From Desulfotignum sp. (GTDB lineage Bacteria; Desulfobacterota; Desulfobacteria; Desulfobacterales; Desulfobacteraceae): 64,000 nt of DNA. A model generated the notes under the pieces. That model did not search any database. It was given only the letters and a program-made list of their open reading frames with translations, and was not told the origin of the DNA. Both the position numbers and the translations under genes were made by a program. The stretch lies in contig JAIPDL010000002.1 in NCBI GenBank assembly GCA_021737695.1, forward strand, positions 102,038 to 166,037, given 5' to 3'. Shown one piece after another: positions 7,941-17,182 of the stretch; positions within the stretch are counted from its first letter, which is position 1; every line of letters starts with the position of its first letter.

Positions 7941-8885
7941 TTGATAGAGATTCAAGATCTGACCAAATACTATAATGATTTCTGCGCGGTGGATCATATC
8001 AGCCTGTCGGTTCGACCCGGAGAGATTCTGGGGCTGCTCGGGCCTAACGGCGCAGGAAAGACCACTACACTGCGAATGCTCACCGGATATTTCAAACCCA
8101 CATCCGGACAGATCTTGGTCAAAGATCTTCACATGCCTGAGCATACCCTGACCATCAAAGCCCTGATGGGATATCTGCCGGAATCGGCTCCGTTGTACCA
8201 CAACATGCTGGTGTATGATTATCTGTCATATGTGGCCCGGCTCAAAGGATTGAAGGACCCGGCCCGCCAACTGGAACGGCTTCACACCCTGGCCGATCTG
8301 TGTGGCTTGTCCGGCATCATGCACAAACCCATCGTTACCCTGTCCAAAGGACTCAAACAACGGGTGGGGCTGGCCCATGCCATGATGACGGACCCGGAAA
8401 TCCTGATACTGGATGAACCCACCTCCGGCCTGGATCCCAATCAGATCGCCGAGATCCGGAGCATCATCCGGCAGATCGGCCAAAGAAAAACCGTAATTTT
8501 TTCCACCCATATCCTCAGTGAAGCAGAAGCCACCTGCGACCGCATTGTGATCATCAACAAAGGCAAAGTCGTGGCCGACGACACCACCACCCGGCTCAAA
8601 CAGGGCGCGCTTCAGAACAATCTGATCCGCCTGGCCCTGAAGGGACCGGATGTGAAAACTGCGTGCCAGTTTCTGGCGGACATGAATTTAAATCTGTCTG
8701 TCAGCGCCCTGACCCCGGACATGGAAGACCAGGTTCGCGTTGAAATCCAGGGGCCGCCGGACCGGGATGTCCGGTCCGACATCTACCTGAAAATCAAGGA
8801 AACCGACTGGATTATCATGGAGCTGACCAAAGAAACCCAGGCACTTGAACATATATTCCAGAAACTGACCCGGGAGAATACCTGA
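7941..8885 (+). CDS. ABC transporter ATP-binding protein, GldA-like
   Basis: ATPase subunit of a membrane export or gliding-type ABC system. TTG start at 7941, supported by AAGGAGG directly upstream. The 314-residue protein shows Walker A GPNGAGKTTTLR, a Q-loop region at GYLPESAPLY, signature LSKGLKQRVGLAHA, Walker B ILILDEPTSGLDPNQ and the switch FSTHILSE. A C-terminal domain of about 80 residues follows, as in GldA/NatA-type ATPases. It is 2 bp from the permease gene. The substrate is unknown. Confidence 0.88.
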   Translation: MIEIQDLTKYYNDFCAVDHISLSVRPGEILGLLGPNGAGKTTTLRMLTGYFKPTSGQILVKDLHMPEHTLTIKALMGYLPESAPLYHNMLVYDYLSYVARLKGLKDPARQLERLHTLADLCGLSGIMHKPIVTLSKGLKQRVGLAHAMMTDPEILILDEPTSGLDPNQIAEIRSIIRQIGQRKTVIFSTHILSEAEATCDRIVIINKGKVVADDTTTRLKQGALQNNLIRLALKGPDVKTACQFLADMNLNLSVSALTPDMEDQVRVEIQGPPDRDVRSDIYLKIKETDWIIMELTKETQALEHIFQKLTRENT

Positions 8886-8887
8886 TC

Positions 8888-9592
8888 ATGTCACAAATCA
8901 AAATCATTGCATTAAAAGAGTTCAAGGATTATTTCATATCCCCCATCGCCTATATTGTGATCGCCCTGTTTCTGATCGTGGTAGGCTGGTTTTTCTTTTC
9001 CACTTTTTTCATTTACAGCCGGGCCGATCTGCGGGATTTTTTCGCGCTGCTGCCCATGGTGTTCTCGTTTTTTGTTCCTGCGCTGACCATGCGGTTGTTT
9101 GCAGAAGAAAAAAACGTGGGATCCTATGAAACTCTGTTGACCATGCCGGTGTCCTTTGTCCACATCGCTTTAGGAAAATTTTTTGCCGCCACCCTGTTTA
9201 CCTGCACCATGCTGGTGCCCACCCTGTCCTACCCCATATTCATTTCTTTGATCGGGGACCTGGACTGGGGACCGGTGGCCGGCGGATATATCGGGGCCGT
9301 GTTCCTGGCCGGGGCATACTGTGCCATTGGATTGTTTGCATCCGCTCTGACCCGCAATCAGATCATCGCGTTTATCATCGGATGCGCCCTGTGCTTTACG
9401 TTGACCATCATCAACCGGATGCTGTTTTTCATGCCGTCGGAAATTGTGGCGGTGATTGAATATTTCGGGGCCAACACCCATTTTGCCAATTTTTCCAAAG
9501 GTATCCTGGATACCCGGGACATTCTGTATTTTATCAGCCTGATATCCATTTTTCTCTTTTCCACCCATCTTGTGATGCAGGAAAAAAATTAA
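8888..9592 (+). CDS. ABC-2-type permease, GldF-like
   Basis: A 234-residue integral membrane protein with about six hydrophobic segments. The N-terminus is a GldF-like LKEFKDYFISPIAYIVIALF, followed by the conserved FAEEKNVGSYETLLTMPVS segment of ABC-2 permeases. It lies between the ATPase and the GldG-like gene, which fixes its role as the membrane channel of this system. Confidence 0.87.
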   Translation: MSQIKIIALKEFKDYFISPIAYIVIALFLIVVGWFFFSTFFIYSRADLRDFFALLPMVFSFFVPALTMRLFAEEKNVGSYETLLTMPVSFVHIALGKFFAATLFTCTMLVPTLSYPIFISLIGDLDWGPVAGGYIGAVFLAGAYCAIGLFASALTRNQIIAFIIGCALCFTLTIINRMLFFMPSEIVAVIEYFGANTHFANFSKGILDTRDILYFISLISIFLFSTHLVMQEKN

Positions 9593-9601
9593 GGAGGCTT
9601 C

Positions 9602-11806
9602 ATGGGATTTTTCAAAGAACATTATATTAAGTTTGTTTTATATATGGCCGTGATTGTGCTGGTGAACATCGTCGGGCTGACTCTTTTTTTCAGGGCCGAC
9701 CTGACAGCCAATAAAATTTTTTCATTGTCCGATGCCAGTAAAAAAGCTGTGGCCACCTTGTCTGAACCGTTGAGCATCAAGGTGTTTTTCTCCAACAACC
9801 TGCCAGCGCCCCACAACAACACCCAAAGGTATCTCAAAGATCTGCTGGATGAATACGCGGCCCGGGCCGGCCGCCTGTTCAACTATCAGTTCTACAATGT
9901 CTCTTCTGCAGAAGGGGATTTGAGCGCAACCGCGGTGGAAAACCGGGAATTGGCCCAAAGCTACGGCATTTCTCCCATCCAGATCCGGATGATGGAAAAC
10001 GATGAACTCAAATTCACAAACGCTTACATGGGTCTGGTGCTCATCCATGGGGATCTCATTGAAAAAATTAATGCTGTTACCTCCACGGACGGTCTGGAAT
10101 ACCAGTTAACCACTGCCATCCAGAAACTCAACAACAAGGTCTCCGCCCTGTTGCGTTTGAAGGACAAGGTCCAGGCCACCCTGTATTTATCCTCTTCATT
10201 GAAAGACATTGCCCCGCTAATCGGACTGGACAACCTGCCCGGCTTGAAAGAGACCGTGAAAAAGACCATTGACGGCATCAATGCCAAGAGTCTGGACATC
10301 CTGTCATTTGATCATCAGGATATCACAGACAAACAAGCCTTGAACGATATCGGCAAAAAATATGATCTCCTGGCTTTGTCCTGGCCCGACATTCAGGACC
10401 AGAATATTCCGGCCGGCCAGGGAGCTGCCGGTCTGGTGCTGACATACCAGGACCAGGCAGCCAGCCTGCCGCTCATCACAGCCGTTGATCTGCCCATCAT
10501 CGGCACCACCTACCAGATGGCGGACCCGGACACACTGGAACAGGATATCATGGGCATTATCGAAAAAATGATCGGTATCAACCAGGATATCGGATTTCTG
10601 GCGGATCACGGCACACCGGCTTTGGTTCCGGACCGCAGGGCCATGATGCAGGGAAGATCCGGGGGTGACATGCAGGTGTTCAACGACCTGTTGTCCCACC
10701 GGTACAATATCAGACAGATCGCTCTCAAAGATCAGACCATTCCCGACGGTCTCACCTGCCTGATCATTACCAAACCCACGGAACCGTTTTCCGATTACGA
10801 GCTGTTCCAGATCGACCAGGCCCTGATGAAAGGCACCAACATCGCTTTTTTCGGGGATGCATTCAATGAAATCGCTCCCCGGGGCGGTATGGGCATGCCC
10901 CAGTATTTTCCCATCGACACGGGACTGGAAAAGCTGCTGACCCACTACGGCATCACCCTGACCCCCGCGTTTGTAATGGACAAAACCGCGTATAAACATC
11001 AGCCCAGAGAGGGGGGGGAACAGATCATCTATTTTGCGCCCATGCTCAAGGAAGACACCATCAACAATACGCCGGCGTTCATGCGCAACATCAAAGGCAT
11101 CATTGCCATGCAGGCCTCTCCGTTGTCTCTTGTATCAGACAATCTGACATCCGCCGGTGTGACAGCCACCCGGCTGCTGAGCACCTCTAAAGAATCCTGG
11201 CTCATGAAAGATGAGATCAACCTGAATCCCATGTTCATCTCTCCGCCGGAATCTTCTGAAGAGATGGACAACTATGACCTGGCCTATCTGCTGGAAGGCA
11301 CTTTTACCAGTTATTTCAAAGACAAGCCTGTGCCTGAAAAACCCATGGGAGAAGAGGATATTCCGGAATCCGACATTCCGGTAGACGCGGTTGAAACAGC
11401 AGATCCGGTAGCAACGACTGAATCCGACCCAGCGGCACCAGAGGGCGATACCCAGGAAGTGGTGGCACAAAACCGGATTCTGGAAACATCCCGACCGGCC
11501 AAAATCTTTGTGCTCGGGTGTTCCCAGATGCTGATGGACAACATGCTGGACCCGGAAGGCCGCACCACCAATGCCACATTCATTCTGAACACCATCGACC
11601 ATTTGAACGGCAAGGATGAAATTGCGGCCATGCGAAGTAAACAGCAGATGCTCAATCCATTGGCCACCACCACTTCGTTTGTCCGGACAATGATCAAGGC
11701 GTTGAACATTGCCGGACTGCCCGTGCTGGTGTTTGTTTTCGGAATCGGTCTCTGGGGAACCGGAAAAATCCGCCGGAAAAAAATTGCCAAGCAGTTCAAC
11801 GCATAA
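9602..11806 (+). CDS. GldG-like ABC auxiliary transmembrane protein
   Basis: 734 residues. One N-terminal membrane helix (residues about 9-30), a very large extracytoplasmic region of the ABC-auxiliary/GldG type (DLTANKIFSLSDASKKAVAT marks its start), an acidic low-complexity stretch around residues 580-615, and one C-terminal membrane helix ending in KIRRKK. Such proteins accompany GldA/GldF in gliding bacteria and in many non-gliding ones, where their cargo is unknown. The start has GGAGG upstream. It is separated by 9 bp from the permease gene and 13 bp from the DUF4340 gene. Confidence 0.85.
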   Translation: MGFFKEHYIKFVLYMAVIVLVNIVGLTLFFRADLTANKIFSLSDASKKAVATLSEPLSIKVFFSNNLPAPHNNTQRYLKDLLDEYAARAGRLFNYQFYNVSSAEGDLSATAVENRELAQSYGISPIQIRMMENDELKFTNAYMGLVLIHGDLIEKINAVTSTDGLEYQLTTAIQKLNNKVSALLRLKDKVQATLYLSSSLKDIAPLIGLDNLPGLKETVKKTIDGINAKSLDILSFDHQDITDKQALNDIGKKYDLLALSWPDIQDQNIPAGQGAAGLVLTYQDQAASLPLITAVDLPIIGTTYQMADPDTLEQDIMGIIEKMIGINQDIGFLADHGTPALVPDRRAMMQGRSGGDMQVFNDLLSHRYNIRQIALKDQTIPDGLTCLIITKPTEPFSDYELFQIDQALMKGTNIAFFGDAFNEIAPRGGMGMPQYFPIDTGLEKLLTHYGITLTPAFVMDKTAYKHQPREGGEQIIYFAPMLKEDTINNTPAFMRNIKGIIAMQASPLSLVSDNLTSAGVTATRLLSTSKESWLMKDEINLNPMFISPPESSEEMDNYDLAYLLEGTFTSYFKDKPVPEKPMGEEDIPESDIPVDAVETADPVATTESDPAAPEGDTQEVVAQNRILETSRPAKIFVLGCSQMLMDNMLDPEGRTTNATFILNTIDHLNGKDEIAAMRSKQQMLNPLATTTSFVRTMIKALNIAGLPVLVFVFGIGLWGTGKIRRKKIAKQFNA

Positions 11807-11819
11807 AGGATATATTGCC

Positions 11820-12770
11820 ATGAAAAAAGAATATCTGATTCTGATATTGATCATAGTGATTCTGGTCGGCTATCTGGTCCTGAAAAAAGAAGACGGCCGT
11901 CATTATACCCTGCCGGAACCCCCATCCGTGGATACAGAAAAAATCGACCGTTTGACTGTGGCGCAAACAGATCAAACCCTTGATTTTGTCCGAACGGAAT
12001 CAGGATGGACGGTGACATCGCACGCCTATCCGGCAGATGACGGCGCTGTCAAAAAAATGCTGGATGTCATGTCCGGGCTGACCCTGTCTGCACTGGTTTC
12101 CGAAAAACAGGATGTGGTCCGGTATGAACTGGACCCGTCCCGGGTCCTGACCGTCACCGCCTTTCAGGGGGAAACCCCTGTCATGTCTTTTAAAATCGGC
12201 AAAACCGCCCCCACTTTTAACCACACGTTTGTGATGCTGGAAAACGATCCCAATATCTATCATGCCAATGACAGTTTTCGAACCCATTTCAACAAATCCG
12301 TGGATGAATTCAGAGACCAGCTGGTTCTGTCATTTCAGGAAAAAGACATTGAAAAAATCACCCTCCAAACCCCTGAAAAACAAGTGGTGCTGACCGCCCG
12401 AAAACCGGCGGAGGATGAAGGGCAGGACTCAACACCTGTTTTTGATTATCCGGACGGCACCTCACCGGATCCGAAAACTGTGTCCAACCTGCTGTATTCC
12501 TTATCCGCTCTGACCTGTGACCGGTTTGCGACAAACACAAACAAAACCGATCTGAAAGCTTTATCCCCGCGTCTGACCGTGATTCTGGACAATGGTACAT
12601 CCCGGGTGCTGACATTGTTTGAGCCGGATGGGGATGTATCCGTACCGGCCACCTCATCCATGAACGACTATGTATTTTTTTTAAAACCCCATGTTGCTGA
12701 AGATATCACATCCTATGCCCTTGATTTGGCCGGGCTCACCCCGCCGGAAGCAGAGGAAACCAAGGAATAA
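11820..12770 (+). CDS. DUF4340 domain protein
   Basis: 316 residues from the ATG at 11820, with AAAGGA upstream. The open frame extends further back, but that part overlaps the GldG-like gene and is not coding-like. An N-terminal membrane anchor (YLILILIIVILVGYLVL) precedes a repeated beta-rich extracytoplasmic region with DUF4340 features (TEKIDRLTV, GWTVTS, VKKMLDVMSGL). DUF4340 proteins are regularly encoded beside GldG-like proteins, and the two probably form one periplasm-facing assembly. Confidence 0.82.
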   Translation: MKKEYLILILIIVILVGYLVLKKEDGRHYTLPEPPSVDTEKIDRLTVAQTDQTLDFVRTESGWTVTSHAYPADDGAVKKMLDVMSGLTLSALVSEKQDVVRYELDPSRVLTVTAFQGETPVMSFKIGKTAPTFNHTFVMLENDPNIYHANDSFRTHFNKSVDEFRDQLVLSFQEKDIEKITLQTPEKQVVLTARKPAEDEGQDSTPVFDYPDGTSPDPKTVSNLLYSLSALTCDRFATNTNKTDLKALSPRLTVILDNGTSRVLTLFEPDGDVSVPATSSMNDYVFFLKPHVAEDITSYALDLAGLTPPEAEETKE

Positions 12771-12778
12771 ATCAGCCT

Positions 12779-13507
12779 GTGAACCGACTTTTAAAATGGA
12801 TTTATCAGCCGTATAAATGGGTGATTGTTATGCCTTTCATGGTGATCAACACCCTTGTTTTAGGAATGATCTGTATTGTTGTGGGTGCTTTTTTTTCCCG
12901 GGATGCCACCAATGCACTGGCCGTGGTATGGTCCCGCCTGGCCTGCGGCATCGTGCCTGTCAAGGTGAAATTGTCCGGCAAAAAAAACTGTCATCAGCGG
13001 CATGCTTATGTGGTGGTAGCCAACCACCAGTCCATGGTGGATATCCCGGTGATCCACGGGTTTATGGGACTGCATATCAAATGGGTGATGAAACAGGAAC
13101 TGAGAAAAATTCCCGTTTTCGGTACGGCCTGCCATTACCTGGGGTGCATCTTCATTGACCGGTCCCATCACGATGCAGCGATCCAATCCATTCGTCAGGC
13201 CAAAAAACGCATGTCTGCCAAAGCATCGGTGCTGTTTTTCGCCGAAGGTACCCGGAGCCGGGACGGACACGTGCAGCCCTTTAAAAAAGGCGCGTTTGTA
13301 TTTGCCAGAGAAACCGGGCTGCCCGTTCTGCCGATCACCATCAAACACTCCCGGGAGGTGCTGCCCCCGGACTCCCTGAACCTGATCCCCGGGCCGGTGG
13401 AAATTATTGTGCACCGGCCCGTGTATGTGCTGCCCGGAGATGCGGGGCGGCTGGCAGACACCATCGAAGCTGTCCGAACCACCATTGCAGGACCTCTGAC
13501 CGACTGA
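12779..13507 (+). CDS. plsC: 1-acyl-sn-glycerol-3-phosphate acyltransferase (PlsC family)
   Basis: Transfers an acyl chain to lysophosphatidate in phospholipid synthesis at the inner membrane. GTG start at 12779, 8 bp after the DUF4340 stop. The 242-residue protein has an N-terminal hydrophobic segment, then the acyltransferase motifs: NHQSMVD (HX4D), FIDRS, FAEGTRSRDG (EGTRS) and a proline-containing block VLPITIKHS. It may share the transcript of the ABC genes, but the functional link is not obvious. Confidence 0.88.
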   Translation: MNRLLKWIYQPYKWVIVMPFMVINTLVLGMICIVVGAFFSRDATNALAVVWSRLACGIVPVKVKLSGKKNCHQRHAYVVVANHQSMVDIPVIHGFMGLHIKWVMKQELRKIPVFGTACHYLGCIFIDRSHHDAAIQSIRQAKKRMSAKASVLFFAEGTRSRDGHVQPFKKGAFVFARETGLPVLPITIKHSREVLPPDSLNLIPGPVEIIVHRPVYVLPGDAGRLADTIEAVRTTIAGPLTD

Positions 13508-13560
13508 TTGCCGGATCTTTGACCGGCTGATTCCCGGATCTTTGACCGGCTGATTCCCGG
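13506..13560 (+). repeat. Tandem 23-bp repeat after plsC
   Basis: Two nearly identical 23-bp units (13506-13528 and 13529-13551), then nine bases of a third. Each unit has the small inverted pair GCCGG/CCGGC. The last bases of plsC resemble the unit, so the array may have grown from the gene end. The rest of the gap to mraZ holds only the MraZ-box-like repeats. Confidence 0.7.
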
Positions 13561-13727
13561 CCCGTCCCACCTGCCCCCTTTTGCTCCACTATTTAATCCA
13601 CTTTGCTCCCCGCTACTTGCCTGCCTGTATTCCATCAAAAATTTTAATTATTTTCTGACCGGTATCCCGTATTTTTTACATAGATCTGATTTTTTTTCTT
13701 GACTTATGCCGGATTTTTAGCAAAAGT

Positions 13728-13757
13728 GTGTTAAATGGTGGAGGAAAGTGGACCTTT
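13728..13757 (+). promoter_or_regulatory. mraZ: Candidate MraZ operator (three 10-bp direct repeats)
   Basis: GTGT, GTGG and GTGG begin at 13728, 13738 and 13748, exactly 10 bp apart, about 35 bp before the mraZ start. Known MraZ sites are three or four TGGGN direct repeats at 10-bp spacing just upstream of mraZ. A TTGACT at 13699-13704 could be the -35 of the cluster promoter, but no good -10 was seen. Confidence 0.55.
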
Positions 13758-13787
13758 TACCCAAAACCAGGAAAGCAGGCAACACAC

Positions 13788-14228
13788 GTGTTTCGATCAA
13801 GCTCCTTTCATACCATCGACCCAAAGGGCAGAATTATCATTCCGGCACGGTTCCGGGACGTGCTCAAGGCCGATAATGAATACGGGGTGGTGGTTTCCAT
13901 CAAGGATGGGTGCCTGTATGCCTACACTTTCAATGAATGGAAGCAGCTGGAGAAAAAAATCCTGGCCGCCAAAAGCGCGGCCATGGAAAAATTCAAACGG
14001 TTTTTTCTGGGCAATGCCTGCCCGTTGAAATGTGACAAACAGGACCGGATTTTAATTCCCCCCAGCCTGCGCACTTATGCAGGCATTGAAAAGGACATTG
14101 TCTTAGTGGGGGTTTTGGACCGGTTTGAAATATGGGCCCGGGAAAGATGGGACCAGGAAAATATGAAAATGGAGCAGGAACTTGAAAAAGAGGAAGTAAG
14201 GGAGGAAATTGCTTCCCTGGGGCTGTAG
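13788..14228 (+). CDS. mraZ: Transcriptional regulator MraZ
   Basis: AbrB-fold regulator that binds repeats in front of its own dcw operon. The GTG at 13788 gives the family N-terminus MFRSSSFHTIDPKGRIIIPA and a 146-residue protein, the usual size. An earlier in-frame start would add 20 atypical residues spanning the operator-like repeats and is rejected. The two duplicated DxxGRIxxP-like motifs are visible: IDPKGRIIIPARFR and CDKQDRILIPPSLR. First gene of the division/murein cluster, with rsmH 2 bp downstream. Confidence 0.93.
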   Translation: MFRSSSFHTIDPKGRIIIPARFRDVLKADNEYGVVVSIKDGCLYAYTFNEWKQLEKKILAAKSAAMEKFKRFFLGNACPLKCDKQDRILIPPSLRTYAGIEKDIVLVGVLDRFEIWARERWDQENMKMEQELEKEEVREEIASLGL

Positions 14229-14230
14229 CC

Positions 14231-15169
14231 ATGGGATTTGATCACACGACCGTGATGCCGGCGGAAGTCTTTGCGTACCAGAACCTGAAACCCGGAGATA
14301 TCTGTGTGGACGGGACCCTGGGAGGGGCTGGACACGCCCGTGCGACCATACAGGCCATTCTCCCGGACGGCCTGTTCATCGGAATCGATCAGGATCTGGA
14401 TGCCATCGCCCACGCCCGAAATGTGCTGCACCCGTTCAAACAGAACATCATTCTGGTTCATGACAATTTCTCGCACCTTTCAGCGATCCTGGGTCAGCAT
14501 GATATCACCCAGGTCAACGCCATTGTGCTGGACTTAGGCTTTTCATTCAATCAGATCACCCGGGCACACCGGGGATTCAGTTTCAACCGGGATGAACCTT
14601 TAGACATGCGGATGGATACCCGACAGAACATGACTGCTGAAATGATTGTAAATACGTTTTCTCAGCAAGCCCTGGTGGACCTGTTTTTTTCTTTTGGGGA
14701 AGAAAAATTTTCCCGCCGCATTGCCGGAGTCATTGTCCGGGAACGGGCCATTCATCCAGTTAAAACCACCGGACAATTGAGCCAGATCATTGTGGACACC
14801 GTCCCTAAAGCCCGGGCCGCCGCATCGAAAATACATCCGGCCACCCGAGTATTCCAGGCATTGCGCATTGCCGTGAACCGGGAACTGGATCATCTGACCC
14901 GGTTTATGGAACAGCTCCCGGACCTGCTGACCCAAGGCGGCCGAATCTGTATCATCAGTTTTCACTCTCTGGAGGACCGCATTGTCAAGCAGCATTTAAA
15001 AACCTATGAATCTGGGTGTACCTGCCCCAAAACGCTGCCCCGGTGCGTGTGCCACAAACAACCGGTCATGAGATCGAGTGTAAAAAAAATAGTCACCCCC
15101 ACACCCGAGGAAATTGCTGCAAATCCCATGGCCCGAAGCGCCCGGCTCAGAGTGGCGGAAAGGCTATGA
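14231..15169 (+). CDS. rsmH: 16S rRNA (cytosine1402-N4)-methyltransferase
   Basis: S-adenosylmethionine-dependent enzyme that methylates N4 of C1402 in 16S rRNA. The 312-residue protein has the MraW N-terminus FDHTTVMPAEV, SAM loop DGTLGGAGHA, LDLGFSFNQ, and the C-terminal signature ISFHSLEDRIVKQH followed by a Cys-rich region (CTCPKTLPRCVC). It lies in the standard place between mraZ and ftsL. Confidence 0.96.
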   Translation: MGFDHTTVMPAEVFAYQNLKPGDICVDGTLGGAGHARATIQAILPDGLFIGIDQDLDAIAHARNVLHPFKQNIILVHDNFSHLSAILGQHDITQVNAIVLDLGFSFNQITRAHRGFSFNRDEPLDMRMDTRQNMTAEMIVNTFSQQALVDLFFSFGEEKFSRRIAGVIVRERAIHPVKTTGQLSQIIVDTVPKARAAASKIHPATRVFQALRIAVNRELDHLTRFMEQLPDLLTQGGRICIISFHSLEDRIVKQHLKTYESGCTCPKTLPRCVCHKQPVMRSSVKKIVTPTPEEIAANPMARSARLRVAERL

Positions 15170-15170
15170 A

Positions 15171-15449
15171 ATGAATGACTCCGCTTTGAAATGGGTGGTG
15201 ATTCTCTCTGTTCTGTTTGGCGAGATGCTGCTTCATGCCTGGGTGAGAACCGGCGCCACCCAGGTAACCCTTGAAATATCTTTGGCCCAGTCCCGGTTGT
15301 CTGACCTGTTATCTTATCAAAGGGAACTCACTCTGGAGAGAGACCGGCTCAAATCCGACACCCGCATCATCGGTATTGCCCGCACCCAGCTGGGCCTGAC
15401 TGAAGATGTGTTCAATCAGACCCTTTTTCTTGAAAAGGGGAATGACTGA
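15171..15449 (+). CDS. ftsL: Cell division protein FtsL
   Basis: Small bitopic membrane protein of the divisome that works with FtsB/FtsQ. 92 residues from the ATG at 15171 (1 bp after the rsmH stop): a short cytoplasmic tail, one membrane helix (WVVILSVLFGEMLLHAWV), then a heptad-like coiled coil (SLAQSRLSDLLSYQRELTLE). Identified from size, topology and position; sequence conservation in FtsL is low. Its TGA overlaps the ftsI ATG. Confidence 0.85.
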   Translation: MNDSALKWVVILSVLFGEMLLHAWVRTGATQVTLEISLAQSRLSDLLSYQRELTLERDRLKSDTRIIGIARTQLGLTEDVFNQTLFLEKGND

Positions 15450-17182
15450 TGTCGGACCCGGCTCAAAAAAAAATTGCCAATCGGATCCGGTTCATCCAGG
15501 TGGTTCTGATACTCATTTTAGCAGGACTGGGTATCAAGTCCTTTGACATTCAGATCCTTAAAGCCGACGAATATGCCCGCCGGGCGGAAAACGGGTATTC
15601 CCGGGAACTGACCATCAAAGGGGAACGGGGCCGAATTCTGGACCGGCACTGGAACAAACTGGGTGCTACTCTGGATGCATTGACCGTCACCGCAGACCCG
15701 TTACGCATCGAAGCCCCGGTGAAAACCGCCCGGGCACTGGCACCGCTGCTGGAGATGGATCTCAAAGATCTGATGCAGAAATTTTCCAGAAAGAGCCGAT
15801 ACGCACTGATCGCGGAAAACATCTCTCCGGATCTGGCGTTGAAGGTGAGAGCCCTGAATCTGCCGGGCATCTATTTCCAGAAAAGCTTTAAGCGGTTTTA
15901 TCCCAACCGGGATCTGGCAGCTCAGGTCTTAGGGTTTACCGGAAAACAGGACGTGGGGCTGGAAGGCCTGGAATTCAAATACAATGATGTTTTAGAAGGT
16001 CACGCTGTCACCATCCGGGTCCGGCGGGACGGCACCGGTCGAATCCTGGACATCGACAGACAAAAACAGGCGGAACTGCGGGGAAACGATATCGTGCTGA
16101 CCCTGGACAAAAAAATTCAGTTGTTCACGGAAACAGCCCTGGAAGAGACAGTCCGAAACCATCAGGCCAAATCCGGCATGGCTTTGGTCATGCGCCCGAC
16201 CACCGGTGAATTGCTGGCCATGGCCCATTATCCCCGGTTCAACCCCAACAATTATCAAGAGTTCGATCCGGCCCTGTTCCGAAACCGCATCGTCACGGAC
16301 TCATTTGAACCCGGCTCCACCATGAAAGTTTTTACAGCGGCGGCAGCCCTGGAAAATGGCATGGCTCCGAACACCCTCTTTTTTTGTGAAAACGGCCGGT
16401 ACCGAATCGGAAAATACACAATCCGGGATACCCACCCCCATGACTGGCTGACCATCAATCATATCATTGCTTATTCCAGCAATATCGGTGCGGTCAAGAT
16501 TGCGGAAAAAATGGGCAGACAGTCGCTGCATGATTATTTAAGCCGATTTGGTTTCGGCAATATAACACAGATAGACAGCCCGGGAGAAACCACGGGAACC
16601 TTGATGCCGCCTGAGCGATGGACAAAGATCGACACAGGTGCCATTTCCTTTGGTCAGGGCATTTCCGTGTCAGCCATCCAGCTGGTTTCAGGCATCAGCA
16701 CCATTGCCAACAACGGCCAGGTCATGGAACCTATGCTGGTGAAAAAAATTGTTTCCAACACTGGGGAAGATCTCAAAATATTTCATCCAACCCCGGTACG
16801 TCAGGCAGTCTCCCCCCGGACGGCGGCCCGGGTCAAACACATGATGGCGCTGGCTGTCCAGGAAAACGGAACCGGCACCAAGGCGGCGCTGGCAGGATAC
16901 AATGTCTGCGGAAAAACCGGCACTGCCCAGAAAGTAGTCCAGGGCCAGAAAGGGTATGCCAAAAACATCTACACATCGGTTTTTGCCGGATTTGCCCCGC
17001 TTCAAAATCCCCAGCTGGCCGTGCTGGTGGTGGTGGATGAACCCCGTAACAAATATTACGGCGGGGATGTGGCAGCACCGGCTTTTAAAAATATTCTGGC
17101 TCAGGCTTTTAATTACCTGAGTATTCCCCCGGCTGCCGGCAGCATGGTGGCTGCAGTGACGGATCAAGGAGAGTCATTATGA
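15449..17182 (+). CDS. ftsI: Penicillin-binding protein 3 / FtsI-type transpeptidase
   Basis: Septal peptidoglycan transpeptidase anchored in the inner membrane. 577 residues: an N-terminal membrane helix (RFIQVVLILILAGLGIKSF), a pedestal domain beginning at RGRILDRHWNKLG, and the transpeptidase domain with the active-site S290 in GSTMK, the SSN motif in YSSNIGAVK and KTG in CGKTGTAQK. No PASTA domain is present at the C-terminus. It overlaps both neighbours by a few bases, as expected within a dcw operon. Confidence 0.95.
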   Translation: MSDPAQKKIANRIRFIQVVLILILAGLGIKSFDIQILKADEYARRAENGYSRELTIKGERGRILDRHWNKLGATLDALTVTADPLRIEAPVKTARALAPLLEMDLKDLMQKFSRKSRYALIAENISPDLALKVRALNLPGIYFQKSFKRFYPNRDLAAQVLGFTGKQDVGLEGLEFKYNDVLEGHAVTIRVRRDGTGRILDIDRQKQAELRGNDIVLTLDKKIQLFTETALEETVRNHQAKSGMALVMRPTTGELLAMAHYPRFNPNNYQEFDPALFRNRIVTDSFEPGSTMKVFTAAAALENGMAPNTLFFCENGRYRIGKYTIRDTHPHDWLTINHIIAYSSNIGAVKIAEKMGRQSLHDYLSRFGFGNITQIDSPGETTGTLMPPERWTKIDTGAISFGQGISVSAIQLVSGISTIANNGQVMEPMLVKKIVSNTGEDLKIFHPTPVRQAVSPRTAARVKHMMALAVQENGTGTKAALAGYNVCGKTGTAQKVVQGQKGYAKNIYTSVFAGFAPLQNPQLAVLVVVDEPRNKYYGGDVAAPAFKNILAQAFNYLSIPPAAGSMVAAVTDQGESL

